From assembly GCF_001279725.1 (NCBI RefSeq), contig NZ_LGDE01000181.1, positions 14,202 through 78,201 of the forward strand: a DNA stretch of 64,000 nucleotides, written 5' to 3'. The position numbers and the translations under genes are program-made. The stretch comes from Streptomyces sp. WM4235 (GTDB taxonomy: Bacteria > Actinomycetota > Actinomycetes > Streptomycetales > Streptomycetaceae). A model generated the notes under the pieces. That model saw nothing but the letters and a program-made list of their open reading frames with translations. It did not search any database and was not told the origin of the DNA. Of this stretch, positions 34,652 to 45,729 are shown piece after piece (the first letter of the stretch is position 1; each line of letters begins with the position of its first letter).

Positions 34652-35976
34652 TGTCCACGTCCAACCACGCCTCCTCCAGGGAGACCACCGAGGGCCTCGT
34701 CTACACCGTCACCGGTGGCGACTGGGACGAGATCGTCCAGTCGGCGGCCCGCGCGGACGACGAGCGGATCGTCGTCAACATGGGCCCCCAGCACCCCTCC
34801 ACCCACGGCGTGCTCCGCCTGATCCTGGAGATCGACGGCGAGACCGTCACCGAGGCCCGCTGCGGCATCGGGTACCTCCACACCGGCATCGAGAAGAACC
34901 TCGAATTCCGGAACTGGACGCAGGGCACCACCTTCGTGACGCGCATGGACTACCTGACGCCGTTCTTCAACGAGACCGCGTACTGCCTGGGCGTCGAGAA
35001 GCTGCTCGGCATCACCGAGCAGATCCCGGACCGCGCCACCGTCATCCGCGTCCTGCTGATGGAACTCAACCGGCTCTCCTCCCACCTGGTGTGCATCGCC
35101 ACCGGCGGCATGGAGCTGGGCGCGACCACGATCATGATCTACGGGTTCCGCGACCGCGAGCTGATCCTCGACGTGTTCGAGCTGATCACCGGCCTGCGGA
35201 TGAACCACGCGTTCATCCGCCCCGGCGGACTGGCCCAGGACCTGCCCCCGGGCGCCATGGACCAGCTGCGCGACTTCGTGAAGACCATGAAGAAGAACCT
35301 GCCGGAGTACGACAAGCTCGCCACCGGCAACCCCATCTTCAAGGCCCGCATGCAGGACGTCGGCTACCTCGACCTGACCGGCTGCATGGCGCTCGGCGCC
35401 ACCGGCCCGATCCTGCGCTCCGCCGGCCTCCCGCACGACCTGCGCAAGACGGACCCGTACTGCGGCTACGAGACCTACGAGTTCGACGTGCCGACCACCG
35501 AGTCCTGCGACTCCTACGGCCGGTTCCTGGTCCGCCTGGAGGAGATGCGCCAGTCGCTGCGGATCGTCGAGCAGTGCCTGGAACGCCTGGAGCCGGGCCC
35601 GGTCATGGTCGCCGACAAGAAGATCGCCTGGCCGGCGCAGCTGGCCATGGGCCCCGACGGGCTCGGCAACTCGCTCGACCACATCAGGAACATCATGGGC
35701 ACCTCCATGGAGGCCCTCATCCACCACTTCAAGCTGGTGACCGAGGGCTTCCGGGTGCCGGCCGGGCAGGTGTACGCGGCCGTCGAGTCCCCCAAGGGCG
35801 AGCTCGGCGTCCACGTCGTCTCCGACGGCGGCACCCGCCCCTACCGGGTCCACTTCCGCGACCCGTCCTTCACCAACCTGCAGGCCATGGCCGCGATGTG
35901 CGAGGGCGGCCAGATCGCCGACGTGATCGTCGCCGTCGCCTCCATCGACCCCGTGATGGGAGGCGTCGACCGATGA
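34651..35976 (+). CDS. nuoD: NADH-quinone oxidoreductase subunit D
   Basis: The 441-residue (49-kDa type) subunit shapes the quinone-binding cavity with Nuo[16 protein letters not shown] carries the conserved histidines, and [12 protein letters not shown] and [38 protein letters not shown] are diagnostic. The loop next to the quinone tyrosine region is intact. It overlaps both neighbours (TGATG with nuoC, ATGA with nuoE). Confidence 0.98.
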   Translation: MSTSNHASSRETTEGLVYTVTGGDWDEIVQSAARADDERIVVNMGPQHPSTHGVLRLILEIDGETVTEARCGIGYLHTGIEKNLEFRNWTQGTTFVTRMDYLTPFFNETAYCLGVEKLLGITEQIPDRATVIRVLLMELNRLSSHLVCIATGGMELGATTIMIYGFRDRELILDVFELITGLRMNHAFIRPGGLAQDLPPGAMDQLRDFVKTMKKNLPEYDKLATGNPIFKARMQDVGYLDLTGCMALGATGPILRSAGLPHDLRKTDPYCGYETYEFDVPTTESCDSYGRFLVRLEEMRQSLRIVEQCLERLEPGPVMVADKKIAWPAQLAMGPDGLGNSLDHIRNIMGTSMEALIHHFKLVTEGFRVPAGQVYAAVESPKGELGVHVVSDGGTRPYRVHFRDPSFTNLQAMAAMCEGGQIADVIVAVASIDPVMGGVDR

Positions 35977-36845
35977 CGACCGCGTTTTCCGGCGGGGACA
36001 CCCCTCCGGCCCCCCTCAGCCTGGGCATGCCCCAGCTGCCGGCCCCCGACTATCCGGCGGAGGTGCGCGAGCGGCTCGCGGCGGACACCGCCGAGGTCAT
36101 CGCCCGCTACCCCGACAGTCGCTCCGCGCTGCTGCCGCTGCTGCACCTGACCCAGTCCGAGGAGGGCTACGTCTCGCGCACCGGCATCCGCTTCTGCGCC
36201 GAGGTGCTGGGCCTGACCACCGCCGAGGTCACGGCCGTCGCGACCTTCTACACCATGTACCGGCGCAAGCCGTCCGGCGACTACCAGGTGGGCGTCTGCA
36301 CGAACACCCTGTGCGCGGTGATGGGCGGCGACGCGATCTTCGACGAGCTCAAGGAACACCTGGGCGTCGGGAACAACGAGACCACCCCCGACGGCAAGGT
36401 CACGCTGGAGCACATCGAGTGCAACGCGGCCTGCGACTTCGCCCCGGTGGTGATGGTCAACTGGGAGTTCTTCGACAACCAGACCCCCCAGTCGGCCAAG
36501 GCACTGGTGGACGACCTGCTGGCCGACCGCCCGGTCGAACCGACCCGCGGCGCGCCGCTGTGCACGTACAAGGAGACGGCCCGGATCCTGGCCGGGTTCC
36601 CCGACGAGCGCGAGGGCGCGGTCGAGGCGACCGGCGGAGCGGGCCCGGCCTCGCTGATCGGGCTGCGGCTCTTCCGCGGCGAGGCCCCCCAGCAGGGCGG
36701 CCGGGTGGTCGCCCCGCGCGGCGAGGCCCCGCACGACGCGCCGATGCCCGGCTCCCGGCACCTCAGCTCGCACGACGCGCCACAGGAGACGTCGGCGTCC
36801 GACCCCGACCACCCGGCCGGACCGGCAGCCGAGGAGGGGGAGTGA
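35973..36845 (+). CDS. nuoE: NADH-quinone oxidoreductase subunit E
   Basis: The 290-residue subunit carries the [2Fe-2S] cluster N1a with ligands Cys109, Cys114 (VCTNTLC) and Cys150, Cys154 ([16 protein letters not shown]). E. coli NuoE is about 166 residues. Here a C-terminal extension of about 110 residues follows ([14 protein letters not shown]... [15 protein letters not shown]), low-complexity and probably disordered, as in other actinobacteria. It works with NuoF and NuoG in the NADH-oxidising module. The stop overlaps nuoF by one base. Confidence 0.96.
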   Translation: MTTAFSGGDTPPAPLSLGMPQLPAPDYPAEVRERLAADTAEVIARYPDSRSALLPLLHLTQSEEGYVSRTGIRFCAEVLGLTTAEVTAVATFYTMYRRKPSGDYQVGVCTNTLCAVMGGDAIFDELKEHLGVGNNETTPDGKVTLEHIECNAACDFAPVVMVNWEFFDNQTPQSAKALVDDLLADRPVEPTRGAPLCTYKETARILAGFPDEREGAVEATGGAGPASLIGLRLFRGEAPQQGGRVVAPRGEAPHDAPMPGSRHLSSHDAPQETSASDPDHPAGPAAEEGE

Positions 36846-38212
36846 TGACGATGGCACCCGAGATCAGCGAGAACGGCACCAGCCCGGAGAAGCTCCTGGC
36901 GCCCGTGCTGTCGGCGTTCTGGGACGAGCAGCGGTCCTGGACGCTGGAGACCTACCGGCGTCACGAGGGATACGAGGGCCTGCGCAAGGCGCTCGCGATG
37001 ACCCCGGACGACCTGATCGCCTACGTGAAGGACTCCGGTCTGCGCGGGCGCGGCGGCGCGGGCTTCCCCACCGGGATGAAGTGGCAGTTCATCCCGCAGG
37101 GCGACGGCAAGCCGCACTACCTCGTCGTGAACGCGGACGAGTCGGAGCCGGGAACCTGCAAGGACATCCCCCTCCTCTTCGCGAACCCGCACTCCCTCAT
37201 CGAGGGAATGATCATCGCCTGTTACGCGATCCGGTCGACGCACGCCTTCATCTACCTGCGCGGCGAGGTCGTGCCGGTGCTGCGCCGCCTGCACGAGGCC
37301 GTGCGCGAGGCGTACGAGGCCGGCTACCTCGGCAAGGCCGAAGATCGCGAAAAGAGTGGCTTCGGGAGCGGACTCGACCTCGACATCACGGTGCACGCGG
37401 GAGCGGGCGCCTACATCTGCGGCGAGGAGACGGCACTGCTCGACTCCCTCGAAGGCCGGCGCGGTCAGCCCCGGCTGCGTCCCCCCTTCCCCGCCGTCGA
37501 GGGGCTCTACGCCTGCCCCACTGTCGTCAACAACGTCGAGTCCATCGCCTCGGTTCCCGCGATCCTGAACAAGGGCAAGGACTGGTTCAAGGCGATGGGG
37601 ACCGAGAAGTCCCCCGGCTTCACGCTGTACTCGCTCTCCGGGCACGTCTCGGGACCCGGCCAGTACGAGGCCCCCCTCGGGATCACCCTGCGCCAGCTCC
37701 TCGACATGAGCGGCGGGATGCGCCCCGGGCACCGGCTGAAGTTCTGGACCCCGGGCGGTTCCTCCACCCCGATGTTCACGGACGAGCACCTCGACGTCCC
37801 CCTCGACTACGAGGGCGTGGGCGCCGCCGGCTCGATGCTCGGCACCAAGGCGCTCCAGTGCTTCGACGAGACGACCTGCGTGGTGCGGGCCGTCACCCGC
37901 TGGACCGAGTTCTACGCCCACGAGTCCTGCGGCAAGTGCACCCCCTGCCGCGAGGGCACGTACTGGCTCGTCCAGCTGCTCCGCGACATCGAGGCCGGCA
38001 AGGGCGTCATGTCCGACCTCGACAAGCTGAACGACATCGCCGACAACATCAACGGCAAGTCGTTCTGCGCGCTCGGCGACGGCGCCGCCAGCCCGATCTT
38101 CTCCTCGCTCAAGTACTTCCGCGAGGAGTACGAGCAGCACATCACGGGCAAGGGCTGCCCCTTCGACCCCAGGAAGTCGACCCTCTGGGCTGACACGGAG
38201 GTGAACGCATGA
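36845..38212 (+). CDS. nuoF: NADH-quinone oxidoreductase subunit F (FMN/NADH-binding)
   Basis: The 455-residue subunit oxidises NADH. The NADH/FMN-binding segments [13 protein letters not shown] (about 68-80) and [19 protein letters not shown] (about 186-204) are complete. The [4Fe-4S] cluster N3 ligands are Cys362, 365, 368 ([11 protein letters not shown]) and Cys408. A GGAGGGGG ribosome site precedes ATG 36845; a GTG one codon upstream is possible. Confidence 0.98.
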   Translation: MTMAPEISENGTSPEKLLAPVLSAFWDEQRSWTLETYRRHEGYEGLRKALAMTPDDLIAYVKDSGLRGRGGAGFPTGMKWQFIPQGDGKPHYLVVNADESEPGTCKDIPLLFANPHSLIEGMIIACYAIRSTHAFIYLRGEVVPVLRRLHEAVREAYEAGYLGKAEDREKSGFGSGLDLDITVHAGAGAYICGEETALLDSLEGRRGQPRLRPPFPAVEGLYACPTVVNNVESIASVPAILNKGKDWFKAMGTEKSPGFTLYSLSGHVSGPGQYEAPLGITLRQLLDMSGGMRPGHRLKFWTPGGSSTPMFTDEHLDVPLDYEGVGAAGSMLGTKALQCFDETTCVVRAVTRWTEFYAHESCGKCTPCREGTYWLVQLLRDIEAGKGVMSDLDKLNDIADNINGKSFCALGDGAASPIFSSLKYFREEYEQHITGKGCPFDPRKSTLWADTEVNA

Positions 38213-40716
38213 CCGTCACCACTAACGCCCCCGCCGGTGGCGGCGAGGCGGCGGTGCCGCCGGAGAACACGGTGTCCCTGACCATCGACGGCATCGAACT
38301 GTCCGTGCCGAAGGGCACGCTGGTCATCCGGGCCGCCGAACAGATCGGCATCGAGATCCCCCGGTTCTGCGACCACCCCCTCCTCGACCCCGTCGGCGCC
38401 TGCCGCCAGTGCATCGTCGAGGTGGAGGGCCAGCGCAAGCCGATGGCCTCCTGCACCATCACCTGCACCGACGGCATGGTCGTCAAGACCCAACTGACCT
38501 CCCCGGTCGCCGACAAGGCCCAGCGCGGGGTGATGGAGCTGTTGCTCATCAACCACCCGCTGGACTGCCCGGTCTGCGACAAGGGCGGCGAGTGCCCGCT
38601 CCAGAACCAGGCGATGTCGCACGGCAACTCCGACTCCCGCTTCGACGGGCACAAGCGGACCTACGAGAAGCCGGTCCCGATCTCCACGCAGGTGCTGCTC
38701 GACCGCGAGCGGTGCGTGCTGTGCGCGCGCTGCACCCGCTTCTCCAACCAGGTCGCAGGCGACCCCATGATCGAACTGCTGGAGCGCGGCGCGCTCCAGC
38801 AGGTCGGCATCGGCGAGGGCGACCCGTTCGAGTCGTACTTCTCCGGCAACACCATCCAGATCTGCCCGGTCGGCGCGCTCACCTCCGCCGCCTACCGGTT
38901 CCGCTCCCGCCCCTTCGACCTCGTCTCCTCCCCGAGCGTGTGCGAGCACTGCGCGGGCGGCTGCGCGACCCGGACCGACCACCGGCGCGGCAAGGTGCTG
39001 CGGCGACTGGCCGCCGAGGACCCCGAGGTCAACGAGGAGTGGATCTGCGACAAGGGCCGCTTCGGGTTCCGCTACGCCCAGCGCCCCGACCGGCTCACCA
39101 CCCCGCTGGTGCGGGGCACGGACGGGGTCCTCGCCCCGGCGAGCTGGCCCGAGGCCCTGGAGGCGGCGGCGAACGGTCTCGCGGCGGCCCGCGGCCGGGC
39201 CGGCGTGCTGACCGGCGGACGGCTCACCGTCGAGGACGCCTACGCGTACGCCAAGTTCGCCCGGGTCGTCCTCGACACCAACGACATCGACTTCCGGGCC
39301 CGGGTGCACAGCGCGGAGGAGTCCGAGTTCCTGGCCTCCTCGGTGGCGGGCACCGGCCGGGACCTCGACGGCAAGGGCGTCACGTACTCCGCGCTGGAGG
39401 CGGCACCCGCCGTCCTCCTCGTCGGCATCGAGTCCGAGGAGGAGGCCCCCGGAGTCTTCCTGCGGCTGCGCAAGGCGCACCGCAAGCACAAGCAGCGGAC
39501 GTTCGCGCTGGCCCCCTTCGCCACGCGCGGCCTGGAGAAGGCGGGCGGCACCCTGCTGGGCGCCGCCCCCGGCACCGAGCCCGCGTGGCTGGACGCGCTG
39601 GCCTCCCGCTCCGGTCTGGAGCAGGGCGGCAACGCCGCGGCCGACGCGCTGCGCGAGACCGGTGCGGTCATCGTCGTCGGCGAGCGCCTCGCGGCGGTGC
39701 CCGGCGCGCTGACCGCGGCCGTCCGGGCCGCCGCCGCCACCGGCGCGCAGCTGGTGTGGATCCCGCGGCGGGCCGGGGAGCGGGCCGCCGTCGAGGCGGG
39801 CGCCCTCGCGGCCCTGCTGCCGGGCGGCCGTCCGGCCACCGACCCGCGGGCCCGCGGCGAGGTCGCCACGGCCTGGGGCCTGGACGAACTCCCGCACCGC
39901 TACGGCCGCGACACCGGCCAGATCGTCGAGGCCGCCGCCGGGCGCGAACTGTCCGCCCTGCTGGTCGCCGGCGTCGAGATCACCGACCTGCCGGACCCGG
40001 CCCGCGCCCGGATCGCCCTCCAGGAGGCCTTCGTGGTCTCCCTGGAACTGCGGCCCGGCGAGGTCACCGACCACGCCGACGTGGTCTTCCCGGTGGCCGC
40101 GGTCGCCGAGAAGGCGGGCGCGTTCATCAACTGGGAGGGCAGGGTCAGGCCGTTCGAGGCGGCGCTGAAGCCCGACCAGATGACCCGCCGGCTCGCCCCG
40201 GCCGACGGCCGTGTGCTGCACATGCTGGCCGACGCCGCCGACCGGCCGATCGCCCTGCCCGACGTGCACGCCGTACGCCGGGAGATCGACCGGCTCGGCC
40301 CCTGGGCCGGGGAACGCGCCACCGCGCAGTCCGCGGACACCGTGCAGTTGCCCCGCCCCGCCGCGGGCGAGGCCGTCCTCGCCGGCCACCGGCTGCTGCT
40401 CGACCAGGGCCGGCTCCAGGACGGCGACGAGGCCCTGGCCGGCACCCGGCACGAGGCCAGTGCCCGCCTGTCGGCCGCCACGGCCGCCGAGACGGGCGTC
40501 AAGAACGGCGACGTCCTCGCGGTGACCGGCCCGACCGGCCGCGTGGAACTGCCGCTGCGGATCACGGAGATGCCCGACCGGGTGGTCTGGCTCCCGATGA
40601 ACTCCACCGGGGCCGGCGTCCTCGCCGACACCGGCGCCCGTCCGGGCACCCTCGTACGCATCGGCCCGGCGACCCCGGCCGCCGCGGACGACACCACTGC
40701 GGAGGTGGGCGCGTGA
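38209..40716 (+). CDS. nuoG: NADH-quinone oxidoreductase subunit G
   Basis: The 835-residue iron-sulphur subunit extends the electron wire. Visible ligands: [2Fe-2S] Cys54, 65, 68, 82; [4Fe-4S] His116, Cys120, 123, 129; [4Fe-4S] Cys169, 172, 175, 219. A further C-x2-C-x3-C-x27-C set (Cys245, 248, 252, 280) matches the extra N7 cluster known from E. coli and Thermus. The C-terminal two-thirds is molybdopterin-oxidoreductase-like but serves a structural role in complex I. It overlaps both neighbours by 4 nt. Confidence 0.97.
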   Translation: MTVTTNAPAGGGEAAVPPENTVSLTIDGIELSVPKGTLVIRAAEQIGIEIPRFCDHPLLDPVGACRQCIVEVEGQRKPMASCTITCTDGMVVKTQLTSPVADKAQRGVMELLLINHPLDCPVCDKGGECPLQNQAMSHGNSDSRFDGHKRTYEKPVPISTQVLLDRERCVLCARCTRFSNQVAGDPMIELLERGALQQVGIGEGDPFESYFSGNTIQICPVGALTSAAYRFRSRPFDLVSSPSVCEHCAGGCATRTDHRRGKVLRRLAAEDPEVNEEWICDKGRFGFRYAQRPDRLTTPLVRGTDGVLAPASWPEALEAAANGLAAARGRAGVLTGGRLTVEDAYAYAKFARVVLDTNDIDFRARVHSAEESEFLASSVAGTGRDLDGKGVTYSALEAAPAVLLVGIESEEEAPGVFLRLRKAHRKHKQRTFALAPFATRGLEKAGGTLLGAAPGTEPAWLDALASRSGLEQGGNAAADALRETGAVIVVGERLAAVPGALTAAVRAAAATGAQLVWIPRRAGERAAVEAGALAALLPGGRPATDPRARGEVATAWGLDELPHRYGRDTGQIVEAAAGRELSALLVAGVEITDLPDPARARIALQEAFVVSLELRPGEVTDHADVVFPVAAVAEKAGAFINWEGRVRPFEAALKPDQMTRRLAPADGRVLHMLADAADRPIALPDVHAVRREIDRLGPWAGERATAQSADTVQLPRPAAGEAVLAGHRLLLDQGRLQDGDEALAGTRHEASARLSAATAAETGVKNGDVLAVTGPTGRVELPLRITEMPDRVVWLPMNSTGAGVLADTGARPGTLVRIGPATPAAADDTTAEVGA

Positions 40717-42083
40717 GCACCCTGCACATCGCTGCCGAGGACCTGTCCCTGTTCGGTCGGGACGTCTGGTGGCTCGTCCTCCTCAAGGCGGTCTTCTGCT
40801 TCGCCTTCCTGATGGTGACCGTGCTGTTCTCCATCGTGTGGGAACGCAAGGTCGTCGCCTGGATGCAGCTGCGCATCGGCCCGAACCGGCACGGCCCCTG
40901 GGGCATGCTCCAGTCGCTCGCCGACGGCGTGAAGCTGATGTTGAAGGAAGACATCGTCGTCAAGCGGGCCGACAAGGTCGTCTACGTCCTCGCCCCGATC
41001 ATCGCGGCGATCCCGGCGTTCATGGCCATCGCGGTGATCCCCTTCGGGCCCGCGGGCAACGAGGTCTCGATCTTCGGCCAGCGCACCACGATGCAGCTGA
41101 CCGACCTGCCCATCGCGATGCTGTACATCCTCGCGGTGGCCTCGGTCGGCATCTACGGCATCGTCCTCGCCGGCTGGTCCTCGGGCTCCACGTACCCGCT
41201 GCTCGGCGGCCTGCGCTCCTGCGCGCAGATGATCTCGTACGAGATCGCGATGGGCGCGGCCTTCGCCTCGGTCTTCCTCTACTCCGGGTCCATGTCGACC
41301 TCGGCGATCGTGGAGGCACAGGCGGACCGCTGGTACATCATCCTGCTGCCGGTCTCCTTCATCATCTACGTCATCACGATGGTCGGCGAGACGAACCGCG
41401 CCCCCTTCGACATGCCGGAGTCCGAGGGCGACCTGGTCGGCGGCTTCAACACCGAGTACTCGTCGATCAAGTTCGCGCTGTTCATGCTGGCCGAGTACGT
41501 CAACATGGTCACCGTCTCCGCCGTCTCGGTCACCCTCTTCCTGGGCGGCTGGCGGGCCCCCGCGCCGATCTCCACCTACTGGGAGGGCGCGAACCACGGC
41601 TGGTGGCCGATGCTCTGGTTCGTCCTCAAGGTCCAGCTGCTGCTGTTCTTCTTCATCTGGCTGCGCGGCACGCTGCCACGCGTGCGCTACGACCAGTTGA
41701 TGAAGCTCGGCTGGAAGGTGCTGATCCCGGTCTCCGTGGTCTGGCTGATGCTGGTCGCCACCGTCCGGGCCCTGCGGAACGAGAACTACGACTTCCAGCA
41801 GATCGTGCTCTACGTCGGCGGTGGGGTCATCGCCCTCCTGCTGCTGTCCTTCGTCGCCGACCTGTTCCGCGACAAGAAGCACAAGACGGCGGCGGAGGCG
41901 GCCGAGAAGGCGGCGGCGACGGAACCCTTCGATCCGCTGGCGGGCGGGTTCCCCGTACCGCCCAAGCCCGGCCAGCACCTGGCACCCGTACCGCGCAGGC
42001 GACCTCGCGGTGATCGGGAGCTCATCGGCAGTGGCGCGGCGAATTCCGACAGTGACCGAGAGGAGGGTGCAGAGAATGTCTGA
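40713..42083 (+). CDS. nuoH: NADH-quinone oxidoreductase subunit H
   Basis: The 456-residue membrane subunit has eight predicted helices and helps form the quinone channel entry. [33 protein letters not shown] and [27 protein letters not shown] (the acidic quinone-chamber loop) are diagnostic. A hydrophilic C-terminal tail of about 70 residues ([16 protein letters not shown]... [10 protein letters not shown]) makes it longer than the roughly 325-residue E. coli protein. GTG start overlapping nuoG; it overlaps nuoI by 8 nt. Confidence 0.97.
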   Translation: MSTLHIAAEDLSLFGRDVWWLVLLKAVFCFAFLMVTVLFSIVWERKVVAWMQLRIGPNRHGPWGMLQSLADGVKLMLKEDIVVKRADKVVYVLAPIIAAIPAFMAIAVIPFGPAGNEVSIFGQRTTMQLTDLPIAMLYILAVASVGIYGIVLAGWSSGSTYPLLGGLRSCAQMISYEIAMGAAFASVFLYSGSMSTSAIVEAQADRWYIILLPVSFIIYVITMVGETNRAPFDMPESEGDLVGGFNTEYSSIKFALFMLAEYVNMVTVSAVSVTLFLGGWRAPAPISTYWEGANHGWWPMLWFVLKVQLLLFFFIWLRGTLPRVRYDQLMKLGWKVLIPVSVVWLMLVATVRALRNENYDFQQIVLYVGGGVIALLLLSFVADLFRDKKHKTAAEAAEKAAATEPFDPLAGGFPVPPKPGQHLAPVPRRRPRGDRELIGSGAANSDSDREEGAENV

Positions 42084-42714
42084 CGCGGACCAGAACGAGA
42101 AGTGGCAGAACCCGGTGGCCGGCTTCGGCGTGACCTTCAAGGCCATGTTCAAGAAGCGGCTCACCGAGCAGTACCCGGAGCAGCAGAAGACCACCGCGCC
42201 CCGCTTCCACGGACGGCACCAGCTCAACCGTCACCCCGACGGTCTGGAGAAGTGCATCGGCTGCGAGTTGTGCGCCTGGGCCTGTCCCGCCGACGCGATC
42301 TACGTGGAGGGCGCGGACAACACCGAGGAGGAGCGCTACTCCCCGGGTGAGCGGTACGGCCGCGTCTACCAGATCAACTACGCCCGCTGCATCCTGTGCG
42401 GGCTGTGCGTCGAGGCGTGCCCCACGCGGGCGCTGACGATGACGAACGAGTTCGAACTGGCCGACTCCAGCCGCGAATCGCTGATCTACACCAAGGAGCA
42501 GCTGCTGTCGGGGCTGACGGAGGGCATGGTCGAGGCCCCCCACTCGATCTTCCCGGGCACCGACGACACCGACTACTACCAGGGTCTGGTGACCGGGGCG
42601 GCTCCCGGAACGGTCCGGCAGGTCGCCGTCTCCAAGGGAGAGGTCGCCAAGGAAGAGGTCGCCGGGGAAGACGCGGCCGAGGAGAGCGACACGCACGAGG
42701 GGGTGGGGGCATGA
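42076..42714 (+). CDS. nuoI: NADH-quinone oxidoreductase subunit I
   Basis: The 212-residue ferredoxin-like subunit holds clusters N6a and N6b: [12 protein letters not shown] (Cys60, 63, 66, 70) and [12 protein letters not shown] (Cys105, 108, 111, 115). It links NuoG to NuoB. A Glu/Val/Ala-rich acidic tail of about 40 residues is not conserved in general. GGAGGGTG precedes the ATG. Confidence 0.98.
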   Translation: MSDADQNEKWQNPVAGFGVTFKAMFKKRLTEQYPEQQKTTAPRFHGRHQLNRHPDGLEKCIGCELCAWACPADAIYVEGADNTEEERYSPGERYGRVYQINYARCILCGLCVEACPTRALTMTNEFELADSSRESLIYTKEQLLSGLTEGMVEAPHSIFPGTDDTDYYQGLVTGAAPGTVRQVAVSKGEVAKEEVAGEDAAEESDTHEGVGA

Positions 42715-43523
42715 GCGCCATCGCCGCCGCGGCCACCGTCACCTCCACCGGTGAGGCCGTCCAGTTCTGGATCCTCGGCACGATCGCCGTGATCGGCGCG
42801 CTGTGCACGATCCTGATGAAGAAGGCCGTGCACAGCGCGCTGTGCCTGGCCGGGACCATGATCATCCTGGCGGTCTTCTACCTCGCCAACGGGGCGTACT
42901 TCCTGGGCGTCGTCCAGGTCGTCGTCTACACCGGCGCCATCATGATGCTGTTCCTCTTCGTGGTCATGCTCGTCGGCGTCACCGCCGCGGACTCGCTGAC
43001 CGAGACCCTCAAGGGGCAGCGCTGGCTGGCCGTCCTGTGCGGGCTCGGCTTCGGCATCCTGCTGATCGCCGGCATCGCCAACGCGGGGATCACCCACTTC
43101 AACGGGCTCGGCCGGGTCAACTCCGCCGGGCACGTCGAGGGCCTCGCCGAGCTGATCTTCACCCGGTACATCTTCGCCTTCGAGATCACCGGCGCCCTGC
43201 TGATCACCGCGGCCGTCGGCGCGATGGTGCTCACGCACCGCGAGCGCACCGAGCGGGCCCCCAGCCAGCGCGAACTCGCCGAACAGCGGGTGCGCGGGGG
43301 CGTACAGCTCCCGCCGCTGCCCGCCCCCGGCGTGTACGCCCGACACAACGCGGTGGACGTCGCCGGTCTGCTGCCGGACGGCACCCCGTCCGAGCTGACC
43401 GTGAGCAAGACGCTGCGCGCCCGCGGCCAGATCCGCGACGTCTCCAGCGAGGCGATCGGCGACCTCAAGGCGTTGGAGGAGCGCTCCTCGGAGCGCCTCG
43501 GCCGTGAGGAGGCCTCGAAGTGA
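42711..43523 (+). CDS. nuoJ: NADH-quinone oxidoreductase subunit J
   Basis: The 270-residue membrane subunit has five helices, including the [47 protein letters not shown] block with the conserved helix break near the Tyr-Thr-Gly. A hydrophilic C-terminal tail of about 90 residues ([17 protein letters not shown]...) extends it beyond the roughly 184 residues of E. coli NuoJ. ATG 42711 overlaps nuoI by 4 nt. Confidence 0.96.
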   Translation: MSAIAAAATVTSTGEAVQFWILGTIAVIGALCTILMKKAVHSALCLAGTMIILAVFYLANGAYFLGVVQVVVYTGAIMMLFLFVVMLVGVTAADSLTETLKGQRWLAVLCGLGFGILLIAGIANAGITHFNGLGRVNSAGHVEGLAELIFTRYIFAFEITGALLITAAVGAMVLTHRERTERAPSQRELAEQRVRGGVQLPPLPAPGVYARHNAVDVAGLLPDGTPSELTVSKTLRARGQIRDVSSEAIGDLKALEERSSERLGREEASK

Positions 43524-43819
43524 ACCCGGTCAACTACCTCTACCTGGCCGCCCTGTTGTTCACCATCGGCGCGGCCGGCGTACTCATCCGGAAGAACGCG
43601 ATCGTGCTGTTCATGTGCGTGGAGCTGATGCTCAACGCCTGCAACCTCGCCTTCGTCGCCTTCTCCCGGATGCACGGCAACCTCGACGGCCAGATCATCG
43701 CCTTCTTCACGATGGTCGTCGCCGCCGCGGAGGTCGTGGTGGGCCTCGCGATCATCGTGTCGTTCTTCCGTACCCGCCACTCGGCCTCGGTCGACGACGC
43801 CAACCTGATGAAGCTGTAA
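43520..43819 (+). CDS. nuoK: NADH-quinone oxidoreductase subunit K
   Basis: The 99-residue, three-helix proton-channel subunit has the two conserved membrane glutamates, in [19 protein letters not shown] and [14 protein letters not shown]. The length matches the family exactly. GTG start overlaps nuoJ by 4 nt. Confidence 0.98.
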   Translation: MNPVNYLYLAALLFTIGAAGVLIRKNAIVLFMCVELMLNACNLAFVAFSRMHGNLDGQIIAFFTMVVAAAEVVVGLAIIVSFFRTRHSASVDDANLMKL

Positions 43820-43832
43820 GGGGCGCTCAACA

Positions 43833-45728
43833 GTGGAGAATCTGATTGCGCTGCTGGTGGCGGCGCCCCTGCTCGGGGCGGCGGTGCTGCTGTGCGGCGG
43901 CCGGCGCCTCGACAAGGCCGGCCACTGGCTCGGCACACTGCTCGCCGCGGCCTCCTTCGGCATCGGCGTGGCCCTGTTCAGCGACATGCTGAGCCGGCCC
44001 GGCGACGACCGGGCCATGTTCCAGCGGCTGTACACCTGGATCCCGGTGGAGGGCTTCCAGGCCGACGTCGCGTTCCAACTCGACCAGCTGTCGATGACGT
44101 TCGTCCTGCTGATCACCGGGGTGGGCACGCTCATCCACGTGTACTCCATCGGGTACATGGAGCACGACGAGCGGCGCCGCCGCTTCTTCGGCTACCTCAA
44201 CCTCTTCCTCGCGGCGATGCTGCTGTTGGTCCTCGCCGACAACTACCTCCTGCTGTACGTCGGGTGGGAGGGCGTGGGCCTGGCCTCGTACCTGCTCATC
44301 GGCTTCTGGCAGCACAAGCCCAGCGCGGCCACCGCCGCGAAGAAGGCCTTCCTGGTCAACCGGGTCGGCGACATCGGCCTGTCGATCGCCATCATGCTGA
44401 TGTTCACCACCTTCGGGACCTTCGCCTTCGGGCCGGTGTTCGGCGCCGTGGACGAGGCGGGCGAGGGCACGCTGACCGCCATCGCGCTGATGCTGCTGCT
44501 CGCGGCCTGCGGCAAGTCGGCGCAGGTGCCGCTGCAGTCCTGGCTCGGCGACGCGATGGAGGGCCCGACCCCGGTCTCGGCCCTGATCCACGCGGCGACC
44601 ATGGTCACCGCCGGCGTGTACCTCATCACCCGGTCCGGGGCGATCTTCAACGCCGCTCCGGACGCGCAGACCGCGGTCGTCGTGGTCGGCGCCGTCACCC
44701 TGATCTTCGGTGCGATCGTCGGTTGCGCGAAGGACGACATCAAGAAGGCCCTGGCGGGCTCCACGATGTCGCAGATCGGCTACATGATCCTCGCGGCGGG
44801 CCTCGGCCCCATCGGCTACGCCTTCGCGATCATGCACCTGGTGACGCACGGCTTCTTCAAGGCCGGCCTCTTCCTCGGCGCGGGTTCCGTGATGCACGGG
44901 ATGAACGACGAGGTGGACATGCGCCGCTTCGGCGGTCTGCGGAAGTTCATGCCGGTCACCTTCGTCACCTTCGGCCTCGGCTACCTGGCCATCATCGGCT
45001 TCCCGGGCCTGTCGGGCTTCTGGTCCAAGGACAAGATCATCGAGGCGGCCTTCGCGAAGGGCGGCACCGAGGGCTGGATCCTCGGCGCGGTCACCCTGGT
45101 GGGCGCGGCGCTCACCGCGTACTACATGACCCGCGTGATGCTCCTGACGTTCTTCGGCGAGAAGCGCTGGCAGCCCGACGCGGCGGGCCACGAGCCGGAC
45201 CCGCACGAGTCCCCGAAGTCCATGACGATCCCCATGATCGTCCTCGCCTTCGGATCGGTCTTCGCCGGCGCCCTCTTCAGCTTCAACGAGTCCTTCGTGA
45301 AGTGGCTGGAGCCCGTCACCTCCTTCGAGCACGGCCACTCCCCGCTCAGCGCCGGTGTCATCACCGCCGCGACGGTCGTGGTCCTGATCATCGGCGTGGG
45401 CATCGCGTACGCGCAGTACGGCAGGAAGCCCGTACCGGTGGTCGCCCCGCGCGGCTCGCTCCTCACCCGGGCGGCCCGACGGGACCTGCTCCAGGACGAC
45501 TTCAACCACGTCGTGCTGGTGCGCGGCGGGGAGCACCTGACCCGCTCCCTCGTGTACGTCGACCACAGTCTGGTCGACGGGGTGGTCAACGGGACGGCCG
45601 CCTCGGTCGGCGGGCTGTCGGGCCGGCTGCGCAAGCTGCAGAACGGCTATGCCCGCAGCTACGCGGTCTCGATGTTCGGGGGCACGGCGATCCTCATCGC
45701 CGCGACCCTGCTGATGAGGGCGGTGTGA
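43833..45728 (+). CDS. nuoL: NADH-quinone oxidoreductase subunit L (antiporter-like)
   Basis: The 631-residue proton-pumping subunit has the antiporter core: [16 protein letters not shown], then [40 protein letters not shown] with the key Lys and His residues, and [16 protein letters not shown]. The C-terminal part forms the lateral helix of the membrane arm. It begins at GTG, 13 nt after nuoK, the longest gap but one in the operon. Confidence 0.97.
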   Translation: MENLIALLVAAPLLGAAVLLCGGRRLDKAGHWLGTLLAAASFGIGVALFSDMLSRPGDDRAMFQRLYTWIPVEGFQADVAFQLDQLSMTFVLLITGVGTLIHVYSIGYMEHDERRRRFFGYLNLFLAAMLLLVLADNYLLLYVGWEGVGLASYLLIGFWQHKPSAATAAKKAFLVNRVGDIGLSIAIMLMFTTFGTFAFGPVFGAVDEAGEGTLTAIALMLLLAACGKSAQVPLQSWLGDAMEGPTPVSALIHAATMVTAGVYLITRSGAIFNAAPDAQTAVVVVGAVTLIFGAIVGCAKDDIKKALAGSTMSQIGYMILAAGLGPIGYAFAIMHLVTHGFFKAGLFLGAGSVMHGMNDEVDMRRFGGLRKFMPVTFVTFGLGYLAIIGFPGLSGFWSKDKIIEAAFAKGGTEGWILGAVTLVGAALTAYYMTRVMLLTFFGEKRWQPDAAGHEPDPHESPKSMTIPMIVLAFGSVFAGALFSFNESFVKWLEPVTSFEHGHSPLSAGVITAATVVVLIIGVGIAYAQYGRKPVPVVAPRGSLLTRAARRDLLQDDFNHVVLVRGGEHLTRSLVYVDHSLVDGVVNGTAASVGGLSGRLRKLQNGYARSYAVSMFGGTAILIAATLLMRAV

Positions 45729-45729
45729 G

